Positions 15,286 to 23,143 of a stretch of 64,000 nt of DNA are shown piece after piece. The position numbers were made by a program, and so were the translations under genes. Each line of letters opens with the position of its first letter. Position 1 is the first letter of the stretch. The notes beneath the pieces are model-generated. The model worked only from the letters and a program-made list of their open reading frames with translations. It was not told the origin of the DNA and ran no database searches. The stretch covers positions 496,001 to 560,000 of the forward strand of contig NZ_JABBKX010000001.1 in NCBI RefSeq assembly GCF_012927745.1, given 5' to 3'. The DNA is from Neoroseomonas marina (GTDB taxonomy: Bacteria > Pseudomonadota > Alphaproteobacteria > Acetobacterales > Acetobacteraceae).

Positions 15286-16842
15286 ATGTCGAACACATCG
15301 ATGTCCGGTCCGATGCGCGGCCGCGCCAAGCCCGCACCGAGACGCCTCGGCAATCGCGGCGCCATGGGTGCGGCCTTTGCCATCGGTGCCACGGTCCTTC
15401 TGGGAATGGGCGCACTCGCGACCGAGGCAGGCGTCTGGCTGAACACCCGGCGGAACGCCCAGGATGCCGCGGATGCCGCGGCCTATGCCGGACTGGTCCG
15501 CCTGTCCTTGACCGACGCGACCGCCGCGACCGCCGCGGCGACCCAGGTCGCCACACGCAACGGCTTCACCGACACCGGCGCGTTGGCCAATGCGGGCGAT
15601 ACGCGCGTCGTCGTCCAGACCGGCCTCTGGCAGAACAGCACCTTCACGAGCCCGGCGCCCAGCGGGTCGAGCGCCAATGCCGTCCGTGTCGACATCAACC
15701 AGGTTCAGCGCATTGGCCTGACGCAGCTGATCAGCCGCACGGCTCCGATCGCCTGGGGCGGCGCCATCGCGGCGCTCGAAGTCGGCGGTCCGGCCTGCAC
15801 GCTCTCCATCCCGCCGGCCACGACATCGAGCCAGGTCCAGGGACGCACCAACATCGCGGGCAGCACCACGGTCAACGCGCCCAACTGCATCATCGCCTCC
15901 AACATGGAGGGATCGAAGTCGATCAACGTGCAGGGTTCCGCGGTGAACAGTGTTACGGCCGCCGCGCTGCGCGCCTCCGGGCAGTGCTACAATTGCGAGG
16001 ACGTTCCGAGTGGCAACGTCCCGGGCGGGTACACGTCCGGCGCCACGCAGACGCCGAATCCCTACTCCGCTCTCGACGCTTGGACCATGCCGACCTTCGG
16101 CAATGGCAACAATAACTACCCTTGTGTCGATCCCCTTTACGTCGATTCGAATAATACCTTTGTAAGCAGCCAGAGCCAAGCCTCCACGATCTATCTTGCC
16201 GCCTACAACACAATTGGGGCTCAGTCGCAAAGCATTACCTATCGCACCGGAAACGGCAACTCGACCCGGACTTTCAACATTACCAATACCTCCTACGTAG
16301 CAACATGCACGAACATCTCGCTCAGCGGCCAGACGCTCGTTCTGAAACCCGGAACCTATTTCTTCAACAATGCGTCCCTGTCGATGAGCAACGGCACCAT
16401 CACATGCGACGGCTGCACCCCTGGCGGCGCCGGCGTCACCCTCGTCTTCACCGGCAGCAACTCCAACAGCGTCGGCAATCTTCAGATCACGGGTGGCAAC
16501 TTCACGCTGATCGCGCCAGGGACGGCGACGAACGCCAATCCCGCCGACTTCATGGGCACCGTGATCTATCGCGACGACCTCGCGCGGGTCAGCAACTCCG
16601 CGAACGACACCATGATCATCACCGGCAACTCGACCAGCACGCTCTTCGGCGCGGTCTATTCTCCGACCGCGGAGGTGCGTCTCGTCGGCATGACCGGCAT
16701 GAACCAGACGACGGCGGGCAACTGCATCGCCGTGGTGGCCGCGGAGATCACCTTCTCGGGCAATTCCGGCGCGAATATCGACGCCTGTGAGTCGAACGGG
16801 ACGCGCGTTGCCCGGACGCGGTATGTGAGGTTCGTGCTGTGA
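15286..16842 (+). CDS. TadG-like pilus-assembly protein with beta-rich passenger region
   Basis: About 518 residues from ATG 15286, which has AAAGG eight bases upstream; ATG 15268 is an alternative. The N-terminal TadE/G-like anchor (about 22-70) reads 'GNRGAMGAAFAIGATVLLGMGALATEAG' followed by 'NTRRNAQDAADAAAYAG', the standard Tad domain. The rest is a long extracytoplasmic region rich in Ser, Thr, Asn and Gly. In its second half it has repeating short strands ('GQTLVLKPGTYFFNNASLSMSNGTITCDGC...'), suggesting a beta-helix-like fold. No von Willebrand A domain is visible. Bases about 16080-16340 are visibly poorer in G+C than the flanks. The stop overlaps the next gene by three bases. Confidence 0.8.
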   Translation: MSNTSMSGPMRGRAKPAPRRLGNRGAMGAAFAIGATVLLGMGALATEAGVWLNTRRNAQDAADAAAYAGLVRLSLTDATAATAAATQVATRNGFTDTGALANAGDTRVVVQTGLWQNSTFTSPAPSGSSANAVRVDINQVQRIGLTQLISRTAPIAWGGAIAALEVGGPACTLSIPPATTSSQVQGRTNIAGSTTVNAPNCIIASNMEGSKSINVQGSAVNSVTAAALRASGQCYNCEDVPSGNVPGGYTSGATQTPNPYSALDAWTMPTFGNGNNNYPCVDPLYVDSNNTFVSSQSQASTIYLAAYNTIGAQSQSITYRTGNGNSTRTFNITNTSYVATCTNISLSGQTLVLKPGTYFFNNASLSMSNGTITCDGCTPGGAGVTLVFTGSNSNSVGNLQITGGNFTLIAPGTATNANPADFMGTVIYRDDLARVSNSANDTMIITGNSTSTLFGAVYSPTAEVRLVGMTGMNQTTAGNCIAVVAAEITFSGNSGANIDACESNGTRVARTRYVRFVL

Positions 16843-17363
16843 AGCTGCCGAAGATCCTCCGGCGCCGCGACCGCGGCATCTCGGCCCTCGAATTCGCGCT
16901 GACCCTGCCGGTCCTGACCTTCATCATGCTGGGCGTCGCCGATTATGGCGCCGCCCTGCAGCAATCCATCCGGCTGGAGGCCGCAGCCCGCGCCGGCGCC
17001 CAGGTCGCCTTCACGCATACGGGCGATACGCAGTACAACGCCGCCGACACGAACTTCACGACCGGATCGAACGCCCGGCTCGTGCGGGATGCGGTCTTCG
17101 CCAAGCTCTCGGGCTGGTCAGCAGCCCCCAGTTGCACCAATGGCGCCGGCAATGGCGTCTGCGTGACCTATGTGGCCTGGTGCCAGTGCCCGCAGAACGG
17201 GAATGCGGTCGGCACGAACTATGCCTTCGATTGCAGCGCGGACGCCCCGCCCTGCGCGGATCATCAGCAGTTCGCGTCCATCACCGCGACCCGCAACTAC
17301 AGTCCGCTGTCGATCGTCCCAGTGAGGACCCTGCGTGGGAATGTCGAGATCCGTGTCCGCTAA
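16839..17363 (+). CDS. tadE: TadE-like minor pilin
   Basis: A 174-residue protein starting at GTG 16839-16841, overlapping the tadG stop (GTGA). The basic head 'KLPKILRRRDRG' leads into ISALEFALTLPVLTFIMLGV, the TadE pseudopilin signature with the conserved Glu in the 'ALEFAL' helix. The mature domain carries six or more cysteines (for example 'CVTYVAWCQCPQ' and 'CADHQQ'), so disulphides are likely in the periplasm. TadE/TadF are processed by the prepilin peptidase and are needed for pilus assembly. Confidence 0.88.
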   Translation: MKLPKILRRRDRGISALEFALTLPVLTFIMLGVADYGAALQQSIRLEAAARAGAQVAFTHTGDTQYNAADTNFTTGSNARLVRDAVFAKLSGWSAAPSCTNGAGNGVCVTYVAWCQCPQNGNAVGTNYAFDCSADAPPCADHQQFASITATRNYSPLSIVPVRTLRGNVEIRVR

Positions 17364-17790
17364 GCGCCACCCGCTCCGCTGCCGTCGCGGCGCCTCGGCC
17401 CTCGAGTTCGCGCTCGTCGGCGCGATCTTCTTCATCGTGCTCCTCGCATCGATCGACCTCGGTCGCTACTACATGGCGATGCAGGGGCTGCGGAACTTCG
17501 TGGCCGACGCCGAACGCTACGGCATCGTGAACATGTGGTGGGATACGGCGGGCACCCGGACGGCCACCTGCGCGCAGATCGTCCAGGCCACGAACCGGGG
17601 CGGCGCGATCGGCGGACTCGCCGGCACGAGTTCGGGCAACTGCGTCACGCGCACCCAGACGGTCTCGGGCGGCATCGTCACCGTCACGGTCGCGGTCAAC
17701 GTGGACGTGCAACTCCGGCTGCTGTTCAACACCTTCCAGTTCATGCCGACCCGCTTCCAGGATTCGTCGACCATCACCTTCCAGTTGTAG
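17335..17790 (+). CDS. TadE/TadF-like minor pilin
   Basis: A 151-residue protein if started at GTG 17335, which has GAGGA seven bases upstream; ATG 17341 is an alternative. 'RRGASALEFALVGAIFFIVLLASIDLG' near residues 17-43 is the TadE-type cleavage and membrane segment. The C-terminal part is beta-rich ('GGIVTVTVAVNVDVQLRLLFNTF'). It overlaps the previous tadE-like gene by about 29 bases and ends the plus-strand arm of the pilus locus. TadF is its likely equivalent in other systems. Confidence 0.85.
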   Translation: MGMSRSVSAKRHPLRCRRGASALEFALVGAIFFIVLLASIDLGRYYMAMQGLRNFVADAERYGIVNMWWDTAGTRTATCAQIVQATNRGGAIGGLAGTSSGNCVTRTQTVSGGIVTVTVAVNVDVQLRLLFNTFQFMPTRFQDSSTITFQL

Positions 17791-17838
17791 GCGAACGGGC
17801 GCACCTTCCTTCCAGCCAATGCCGAAGGAGGAACATCC

Positions 17839-18801
17839 ATGCGTCTCGGCCAGGGGGCCCCTGCCCGCCCGACCACCCGCCTGCGCGCCCTGATCGACGC
17901 GCACCGTCCGCTGATCGTCCCGGGCTGCTTCAACGCCATGTCGGCCCGCATCCTCGAGGATGCCGGGTTCCCCGCTCTCTACATGTCGGGCTACGGCACC
18001 TCGCTGAACCTGCTCGGCCTGCCCGATGCCGGGCTGACGACGCTGACCGAGATGGCGCTGAACGCGAAGCTGATCGCCTCGGCCGTCCGCGTTCCCCTCA
18101 TCGCCGACGCCGACACCGGCTTCGGCAACGCCATCAACGTCGTCCGCACCGTCGAGGAATACATCCGCGGCGGCGTCGCCGGCCTGCACCTCGAGGACCA
18201 GGTCGCGCCCAAGCGCTGCGGCCACGTCGCGGGCCGCGAGGTGATCGCCCGCGACGAGGCCGTCCTGAAGGTCCGCGCCGCCGCCCGCACGCGCGATGCG
18301 CTCGACCCGGACTTCGTCATCATTGCCCGCACCGACGCCCGCGGCGCCCATGGCGGGTCGCTCGACGAGGCGATCGCGCGGGCCAACGCCTTCCTCGAGG
18401 CCGGTGCGGACCTGGCCTTCGTCGAGGGCCCCAAGGACGTCGAGGAAGTCGCCCGCATCGGCCGCGAGGTGAAGGGCCCGGTCTTCTACAACATGACCGG
18501 CATCTCCCCGCGCCTGTCGGCCGAGGAGATGGCCGCCCTCGGCATCCGCGTCTGCATCCTGCCAGGCGCGGCGATGCGCGCGGCGATCATGGCGATCCAC
18601 GACTTCGCCATGGCGCTCAAGACGGACGGTCCGATGGCCGAGGCCGCCTACGACGCGAAGTTCAAGGCGCACCCGAAAGGCAACCTGCACGCGTTCTCCG
18701 GCTTCGACCGGATCCGCGAAATGGAGGCGGAGTTCCTGCCGGAGGAAGCGGCGCGGAAGTACGAGGGCGGGCTCGGATACGCGCCGAAGGCGGCCGAGTG
18801 A
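17839..18801 (+). CDS. Isocitrate lyase / PEP mutase family enzyme
   Basis: A 320-residue protein with a strong ribosome site (GGAGGAAC). Family motifs of the PEP mutase/isocitrate lyase barrel are intact: 'CFNAMSARILEDAGFPALYMSGYGTS' (about 34-59), 'PLIADADTGFGN' (about 87-98, metal-binding aspartates) and 'EDQVAPKRCGHVAGREV' (about 119-135, the K-x-C-G-H catalytic loop). The loop favours a C-C lyase such as 2-methylisocitrate lyase or a carboxyvinyl-carboxyphosphonate mutase-like enzyme. The exact substrate is not decidable. It is followed at once by a terminator hairpin, so it is probably a single-gene unit. Confidence 0.82.
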   Translation: MRLGQGAPARPTTRLRALIDAHRPLIVPGCFNAMSARILEDAGFPALYMSGYGTSLNLLGLPDAGLTTLTEMALNAKLIASAVRVPLIADADTGFGNAINVVRTVEEYIRGGVAGLHLEDQVAPKRCGHVAGREVIARDEAVLKVRAAARTRDALDPDFVIIARTDARGAHGGSLDEAIARANAFLEAGADLAFVEGPKDVEEVARIGREVKGPVFYNMTGISPRLSAEEMAALGIRVCILPGAAMRAAIMAIHDFAMALKTDGPMAEAAYDAKFKAHPKGNLHAFSGFDRIREMEAEFLPEEAARKYEGGLGYAPKAAE

Positions 18802-18803
18802 GG

Positions 18804-18840
18804 TCGGGGGAGGAGAACCTCCCCCGATCCCCCTCCCTTT
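18804..18840 (+). terminator. Rho-independent-type terminator
   Basis: A 10-bp perfect stem, TCGGGGGAGG (18804-18813) with CCTCCCCCGA (18818-18827), loop AGAA, followed by a CCCCCTCCCTTTT tract. It starts three bases after the stop of the lyase-family gene. A very similar element lies at 37035-37064. Confidence 0.75.
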
Positions 18841-18885
18841 TCTGGTCGCTGGGTTCCAGGGAATGCTGGAGGGGGTCCGCAACCC

Positions 18886-19854
18886 CTAGCCCACGCGCAG
18901 CCCTGTCGCCTGAACGATCCTGCGGGCCGTCTCCCGATCCCTCCGGATGACGTCCGCGAAGGCGACAGGATCCGATTCCACGGCATCGGCCCCGGCCGCC
19001 TCGAGCCGCCGCCGCACATCCGCATCCGCCAGCGCCGCGCGGACGGCCGCGCCGAAGCGCTGCATCGCCGCTGGCGGCGTGCCGGCCGGCGCGAAGACGC
19101 CGGTCCAGGACGACATGTCGTATCCGGGGAAGGTCTCCCCGATGACCGGGATCTGCGGCAGCGAAGCCTGGCGCTGGCCCGCCGTGCTCGCGATCAGCGT
19201 CGCCCCGCGTTCCACCGCGGGGCGGAGGCTGGAGTAGGAGATGATCCCGGCATCGATCCGCCCGGCCGCGAGTTCGCGCGCAACATCGGCCCCGCCGCGG
19301 AAGGGCACGTGCTCGAGCCGGATGCCGGCGGCGAGCTGCAGCGCCTCCCCCATGAAATGCCCGATATGGGCGACGCCCGGCGTGCCGTAGGTGACCTCCC
19401 CGGGGCGGCGCTTCGCCTCGGCGACGAAGCCGGCGAGATCGGTCGCGGGGAACCCCGCGCGGATGCCGATGATGTAGGGCTGGGTCGTCACCTGCACGAC
19501 GGGGATGAAGGCGGCGGCGTAGTCGAATGGCAGGTCGCGGCGGACCTCCGGCAGGGTGGCGAAGGTCGCGCCTTCGAACAGCAGGGTGTGGCCGTCCGCC
19601 GGGGCCTGCGCGACGGCCGCCGCCGCGATGGCACCCGAGGCGCCGGTGCGGTTCTCGATCACGAAGGGCTGGCCGAGATGTTCGGCGACCCGTGCCTGCA
19701 TGATGCGCGCGATGGTGTCGGCGACGCCGCCGGCGCTGTAGGGCACGACGAAGCGGACGGGACGATCGGGCCATGTGCTGCCCTGTGCGCGTGCAAGCCC
19801 TGGTGTGGCGAGGCTTCCCAACAGCAGCGCCGCGCGCCGGGTGATGCGATCCAT
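18886..19854 (-). CDS. Bug family tripartite tricarboxylate transporter substrate-binding protein
   Basis: A 322-residue Bug receptor started at ATG 19852-19854; the reading frame extends upstream but the extra sequence has no signal-peptide logic. The Arg-rich export signal is 'DRITRRAALLLGSLATPGLARAQG'. Then come 'WPDRPVRFVVPYSAGGVADTIARIM' (about 27-51), 'VIENRTGASGAIAAAAVAQAPADGHTLLF' and 'PFRGGADVARELAAGRIDAGIISY'. It is convergent with the lyase gene and divergent from leuC. No membrane component is nearby. Confidence 0.9.
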   Translation of the reverse strand: MDRITRRAALLLGSLATPGLARAQGSTWPDRPVRFVVPYSAGGVADTIARIMQARVAEHLGQPFVIENRTGASGAIAAAAVAQAPADGHTLLFEGATFATLPEVRRDLPFDYAAAFIPVVQVTTQPYIIGIRAGFPATDLAGFVAEAKRRPGEVTYGTPGVAHIGHFMGEALQLAAGIRLEHVPFRGGADVARELAAGRIDAGIISYSSLRPAVERGATLIASTAGQRQASLPQIPVIGETFPGYDMSSWTGVFAPAGTPPAAMQRFGAAVRAALADADVRRRLEAAGADAVESDPVAFADVIRRDRETARRIVQATGLRVG

Positions 19855-19976
19855 AGGCGTTCTTCCCTTCCCGCAGGCGCTTGACCGCACCCGTTGCGCG
19901 CGGCGTGATGCCGCCACGGTGCGTGAAGGCTCGCTACGCTTTCACGCCGACGTCAAGGCTCGGGAGGAAGGCGGCG

Positions 19977-21380
19977 ATGCCCGCGACGATGTTCGACAAG
20001 ATCTGGGACCCGCATGTGGTGGCGGATCTCGGCGGCGGGTGGTCGCTGCTCTACTGCGACCGTGTGCTGGTGCACGACCTCTCTGGCGGACGGGCCCTGC
20101 AGGAAGTGGGCGAGGCCGGCTACAAGGTCGCGCGTCCCGACCTCGTCTTCGCGACGCCGGACCATGCGGTGTCCTCGGCGCCAGGCCGGACCTCCGAGAC
20201 CTTCCCGACCGGCGCGCGGCTGCTGGCGGGCCTGCGCCAGCGCGCGGCCGAGACGGGGGTGCGGCTGTTCGACCTCGGCCAGGACGGCAACGGCATCGTG
20301 CATGTGATGGGGCCGGAGCTCGGCATCGTGCTGCCGGGCACGACGCTGGTCTGCGGCGACAGCCACACCTGCACCAATGGCGGCGTCGGCTCGCTCGCCT
20401 TCGGCATCGGTGCCTCGGAACTGCGGCATGTGCTCGCCACGCAGACATTGCCGCAGAAAAAACCCAGGCGCATGCGTATCCGCTTCGAAGGCACGGCCCC
20501 GGCGGGCGTCACGCCCAAGGACATGATCCTGGCCGCGATCGGCCGTTTCGGCGCGGCCGCCGGCACCGGCCATGCGGTGGAATATGCCGGGTCGGCGGTA
20601 CGCGCCTTGTCGGTCGAAGGACGGCTGACGCTATGCAACCTGTCGATCGAGATGGGGGCCAAGATCGGCATGGTCGCGCCCGACGCGACGACCTTTGAGT
20701 GGCTCGCCGGACGCGACTTCGCGCCGAAGGGCGCGGCCTGGGACGCGGCGGTGGAGGCCTGGCGCGCGCTGCCGACGGATGAGGGCGCGAGTTTCGACCG
20801 CGACCTGCTGATCGACATGCGGGAGATCGCCCCGCAGATCACCTGGGGCACCAGCCCCGAGCAGGTGCTGCCCGTCACCGGCCGCGTGCCCGATCCCGCC
20901 GAGGCCCCGAGCCCCGAGAAGCGCACCGCCTGGGAGGCCGCGCTCACCTATATGGGCCTGACGCCGGGGCAGCAGATCGCCGGCACCAAGGTCGACTGGG
21001 TGTTCATCGGGTCCTGCACGAATTCGCGCATCGAGGACCTGCGCGCCGCCGCCGCCGTGCTGCGTGGCCGCAAGGTTGCCCCACATGTCACCGCCTGGGT
21101 GGTGCCGGGGTCCGAGCGCGTGAAGCACGAAGCCGAGGCCGAGGGCCTGCACATGGCCTTCCGCGAGGCCGGCTTCGAATGGCGCGAGCCGGGCTGCGCG
21201 CTTTGCGTCGCGGCGAACGGGGAAGCGGTGCCGCCGGGGGCGCGCTGCGTCTCGACCTCGAACCGCAACTTCGTCGGCCGGCAGGGAACGGGGGCGCGGA
21301 CGCATCTCGCCTCCCCGGCCATGGCGGCGGCGGCGGCGGTGGCGGGCGCCATCGCCGATGTCCGGCAGTTCGCGGCGTAA
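19977..21380 (+). CDS. leuC: 3-isopropylmalate dehydratase large subunit (LeuC family)
   Basis: A 467-residue aconitase-superfamily subunit. The start at ATG 19977 is chosen for GGGAGGAAGG just upstream; frames upstream of it look non-coding. Motifs: 'VCGDSHTCTNGGVGSLAFGIGASELRHVLATQTL' (about 121-154), 'GSCTNSR' with the first cluster Cys (about 343-349) and 'CALCVAANGE' with the C-x-x-C pair (about 404-413), so all three 4Fe-4S ligands are present. With LeuD it isomerises 2- to 3-isopropylmalate or a related hydroxy-acid. A leuD-leuB order follows at once, which supports leucine synthesis or a paralogous acid-degrading route. Confidence 0.88.
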   Translation: MPATMFDKIWDPHVVADLGGGWSLLYCDRVLVHDLSGGRALQEVGEAGYKVARPDLVFATPDHAVSSAPGRTSETFPTGARLLAGLRQRAAETGVRLFDLGQDGNGIVHVMGPELGIVLPGTTLVCGDSHTCTNGGVGSLAFGIGASELRHVLATQTLPQKKPRRMRIRFEGTAPAGVTPKDMILAAIGRFGAAAGTGHAVEYAGSAVRALSVEGRLTLCNLSIEMGAKIGMVAPDATTFEWLAGRDFAPKGAAWDAAVEAWRALPTDEGASFDRDLLIDMREIAPQITWGTSPEQVLPVTGRVPDPAEAPSPEKRTAWEAALTYMGLTPGQQIAGTKVDWVFIGSCTNSRIEDLRAAAAVLRGRKVAPHVTAWVVPGSERVKHEAEAEGLHMAFREAGFEWREPGCALCVAANGEAVPPGARCVSTSNRNFVGRQGTGARTHLASPAMAAAAAVAGAIADVRQFAA

Positions 21381-21393
21381 GGGGGCGCGACCG

Positions 21394-22020
21394 ATGGAGA
21401 AGTTCACCACCGTCTCCGGCCCCGCCGCGCCGATGCTCAGCGCGAATGTGGACACGGACGTCATCATCCCGATCCAGCGCCTGGTCGGCACCGGGCGCAG
21501 CGGCCTCGGCCCCTACGCCTTCGAACGGCTGCGCTACAACAAGGACGGATCGGACAATCCGGACTTCGTGCTGAACCGCCCGCAGTATCGCGACAGCCCG
21601 ATCCTGCTCGCGGGGCCGAACTTCGGCTGCGGATCCTCCCGCGAAGGCGCGGTCTGGGCGCTGATGGGCATGGGGTTCCGGGCCGTGCTCGCGCCGTCCT
21701 TCGGCGACATCTTCTTCAACAACTGCTTCCAGAACGGGATGCTGCCGATCGCCCTGCCGGAGGAGACGATCCGGCAGATCGCGACCGAGACGGAAGCCGC
21801 GCAAGGCGCCCGCCACACCCGGGTGGACCTCGCCCGCCAGGTCGTCGTCACGCCGGACGGGCACGAGATCCCGTTCACCGTCGACGCCCGCAAGCGCGAT
21901 GCGCTGCTCGAGGGCCTCGACGACATCGCGCTGACCCTGCGCCTGCAGGACCGCATCAACGCCTGGTATGCCGCCGACCGCACGGCGCGACCCTGGGCCT
22001 GGGAGAGTGTCGAGCGATGA
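21394..22020 (+). CDS. leuD: 3-isopropylmalate dehydratase small subunit (LeuD)
   Basis: A 208-residue swivel-domain subunit that pairs with LeuC. The start at ATG 21394 has GGGGG upstream, 13 bases after the leuC stop. The N-terminal 'SANVDTDVIIPIQRL' (about 17-31), 'GPNFGCGSSREGAVWALMGMGFRAVLAPSFGDIFFNNCFQNGMLPI' (about 72-117) and 'DRINAWYA' near the end are the usual LeuD landmarks. Its stop overlaps the leuB start by four bases, so the operon is coupled. Confidence 0.92.
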   Translation: MEKFTTVSGPAAPMLSANVDTDVIIPIQRLVGTGRSGLGPYAFERLRYNKDGSDNPDFVLNRPQYRDSPILLAGPNFGCGSSREGAVWALMGMGFRAVLAPSFGDIFFNNCFQNGMLPIALPEETIRQIATETEAAQGARHTRVDLARQVVVTPDGHEIPFTVDARKRDALLEGLDDIALTLRLQDRINAWYAADRTARPWAWESVER

Positions 22021-23123
22021 CCCTGGACATCGTTGTCCTGCCCGGCGATGGCGTCGGGCCGGAAGTGACCGACGAAGCGGTGCGCGTCCTCGACTGGTTC
22101 GTCGCGAAGCGCGGCGTGCCGCTGCGCATGACGCGCCACCTGTTCGGCTCGGCCTCCTGGGCCACGCAGGGCACCACCATGCCCGATGCGACGTGGGAGG
22201 CGATCATGGCCGCCGACGCGCTGCTGTTCGGCGCGGTCGGCAGCCTCGACCAGAAGCAGATCCCGGCGGAGGAGCGGCGCAAGGGATCGCTGCTGCGCAT
22301 GCGCAAGGGGCTCGACGTCTTCGCGAACCTGCGGCCGGTGCGCGCCTGGCCGGCGTTGGCCGAATCCTCTCCCTTCAAGACGCGCACCGTTGCCGGTGCG
22401 GACCTGATCTTCGTGCGCGAGCTCACCGCCGGGATGTACTTCGGCACGCCGCGGGGCATCGAGACGCAGGCGGACGGCACGCGCCGCGGCGTCAACACGC
22501 ATACCTACACGGAAGCCGAGATCGCCCGCGTCGCGCGCTTCGCGCTCGGCCTCGCGCGCACGCGGCGCAACCACCTCACCTCGGTCGACAAGGCCAATGT
22601 GATGGAAGCCGGCGCGCTGTGGCGGGAGGTCGTGACGGCCATCCACGCCGCGGAATTCCCCGACGTCACGCTCGAACACATGTTGGCGGACAATTGCGCG
22701 CTGCAGCTCGGCCGTGCGCCGACGCGTTTCGACGTGATCGTGACGGACAACCTGTTCGGCGACCTGTTGTCGGACTGCGCCGGGGCGATCAACGGCAGCC
22801 TCGGGATGCTGCCATCCGCGGCGCTGTCGGCGCCGGACGCGAACGGCCGGCGACGCGCGCTGTATGAACCGATCCACGGTTCGGCACCCGACATCGCCGG
22901 CAAGGGGATTGCCAATCCGCTCGGCGCCATCCTGTCGGCGGCCCTGCTGCTGCGGTGGACGGCCCAGGCACCGGCGGAGGCCGATCGGCTCGAGACCGCC
23001 GTGGAAGCCGCCCTCGCTGCCGGCGCGCGCACGGCGGACATCGCGCTGCCGGGCGAGGCCGTCCTGTCGACCCGCGGCATGGCCGACGCGGTGATCGCCG
23101 CACTGGATGCGGCGCAGGGCTGA
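22017..23123 (+). CDS. leuB: 3-isopropylmalate / tartrate dehydrogenase family enzyme (LeuB-like)
   Basis: A 368-residue beta-decarboxylating dehydrogenase. The cofactor and substrate landmarks are 'IVVLPGDGVGPEVTDEAVRVL' (about 4-24), 'RKGLDVFANLRPVRAWP' (about 97-113), the Lys in 'SVDKANVMEAG' (about 188-198) and 'VTDNLFGDLLSDCAGAINGSLGMLPSA' (about 241-267). 'YEPIHGSAPDIAGKGIANPLGAILS' follows. These are the LeuB signatures, with 'RAWP' in place of the common 'R-P' continuation. The leuCDB order favours isopropylmalate; tartrate/malate-type substrates remain possible. Confidence 0.87.
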   Translation: MTLDIVVLPGDGVGPEVTDEAVRVLDWFVAKRGVPLRMTRHLFGSASWATQGTTMPDATWEAIMAADALLFGAVGSLDQKQIPAEERRKGSLLRMRKGLDVFANLRPVRAWPALAESSPFKTRTVAGADLIFVRELTAGMYFGTPRGIETQADGTRRGVNTHTYTEAEIARVARFALGLARTRRNHLTSVDKANVMEAGALWREVVTAIHAAEFPDVTLEHMLADNCALQLGRAPTRFDVIVTDNLFGDLLSDCAGAINGSLGMLPSAALSAPDANGRRRALYEPIHGSAPDIAGKGIANPLGAILSAALLLRWTAQAPAEADRLETAVEAALAAGARTADIALPGEAVLSTRGMADAVIAALDAAQG

Positions 23124-23143
23124 TCCCGCGCCGACAGCGACCC

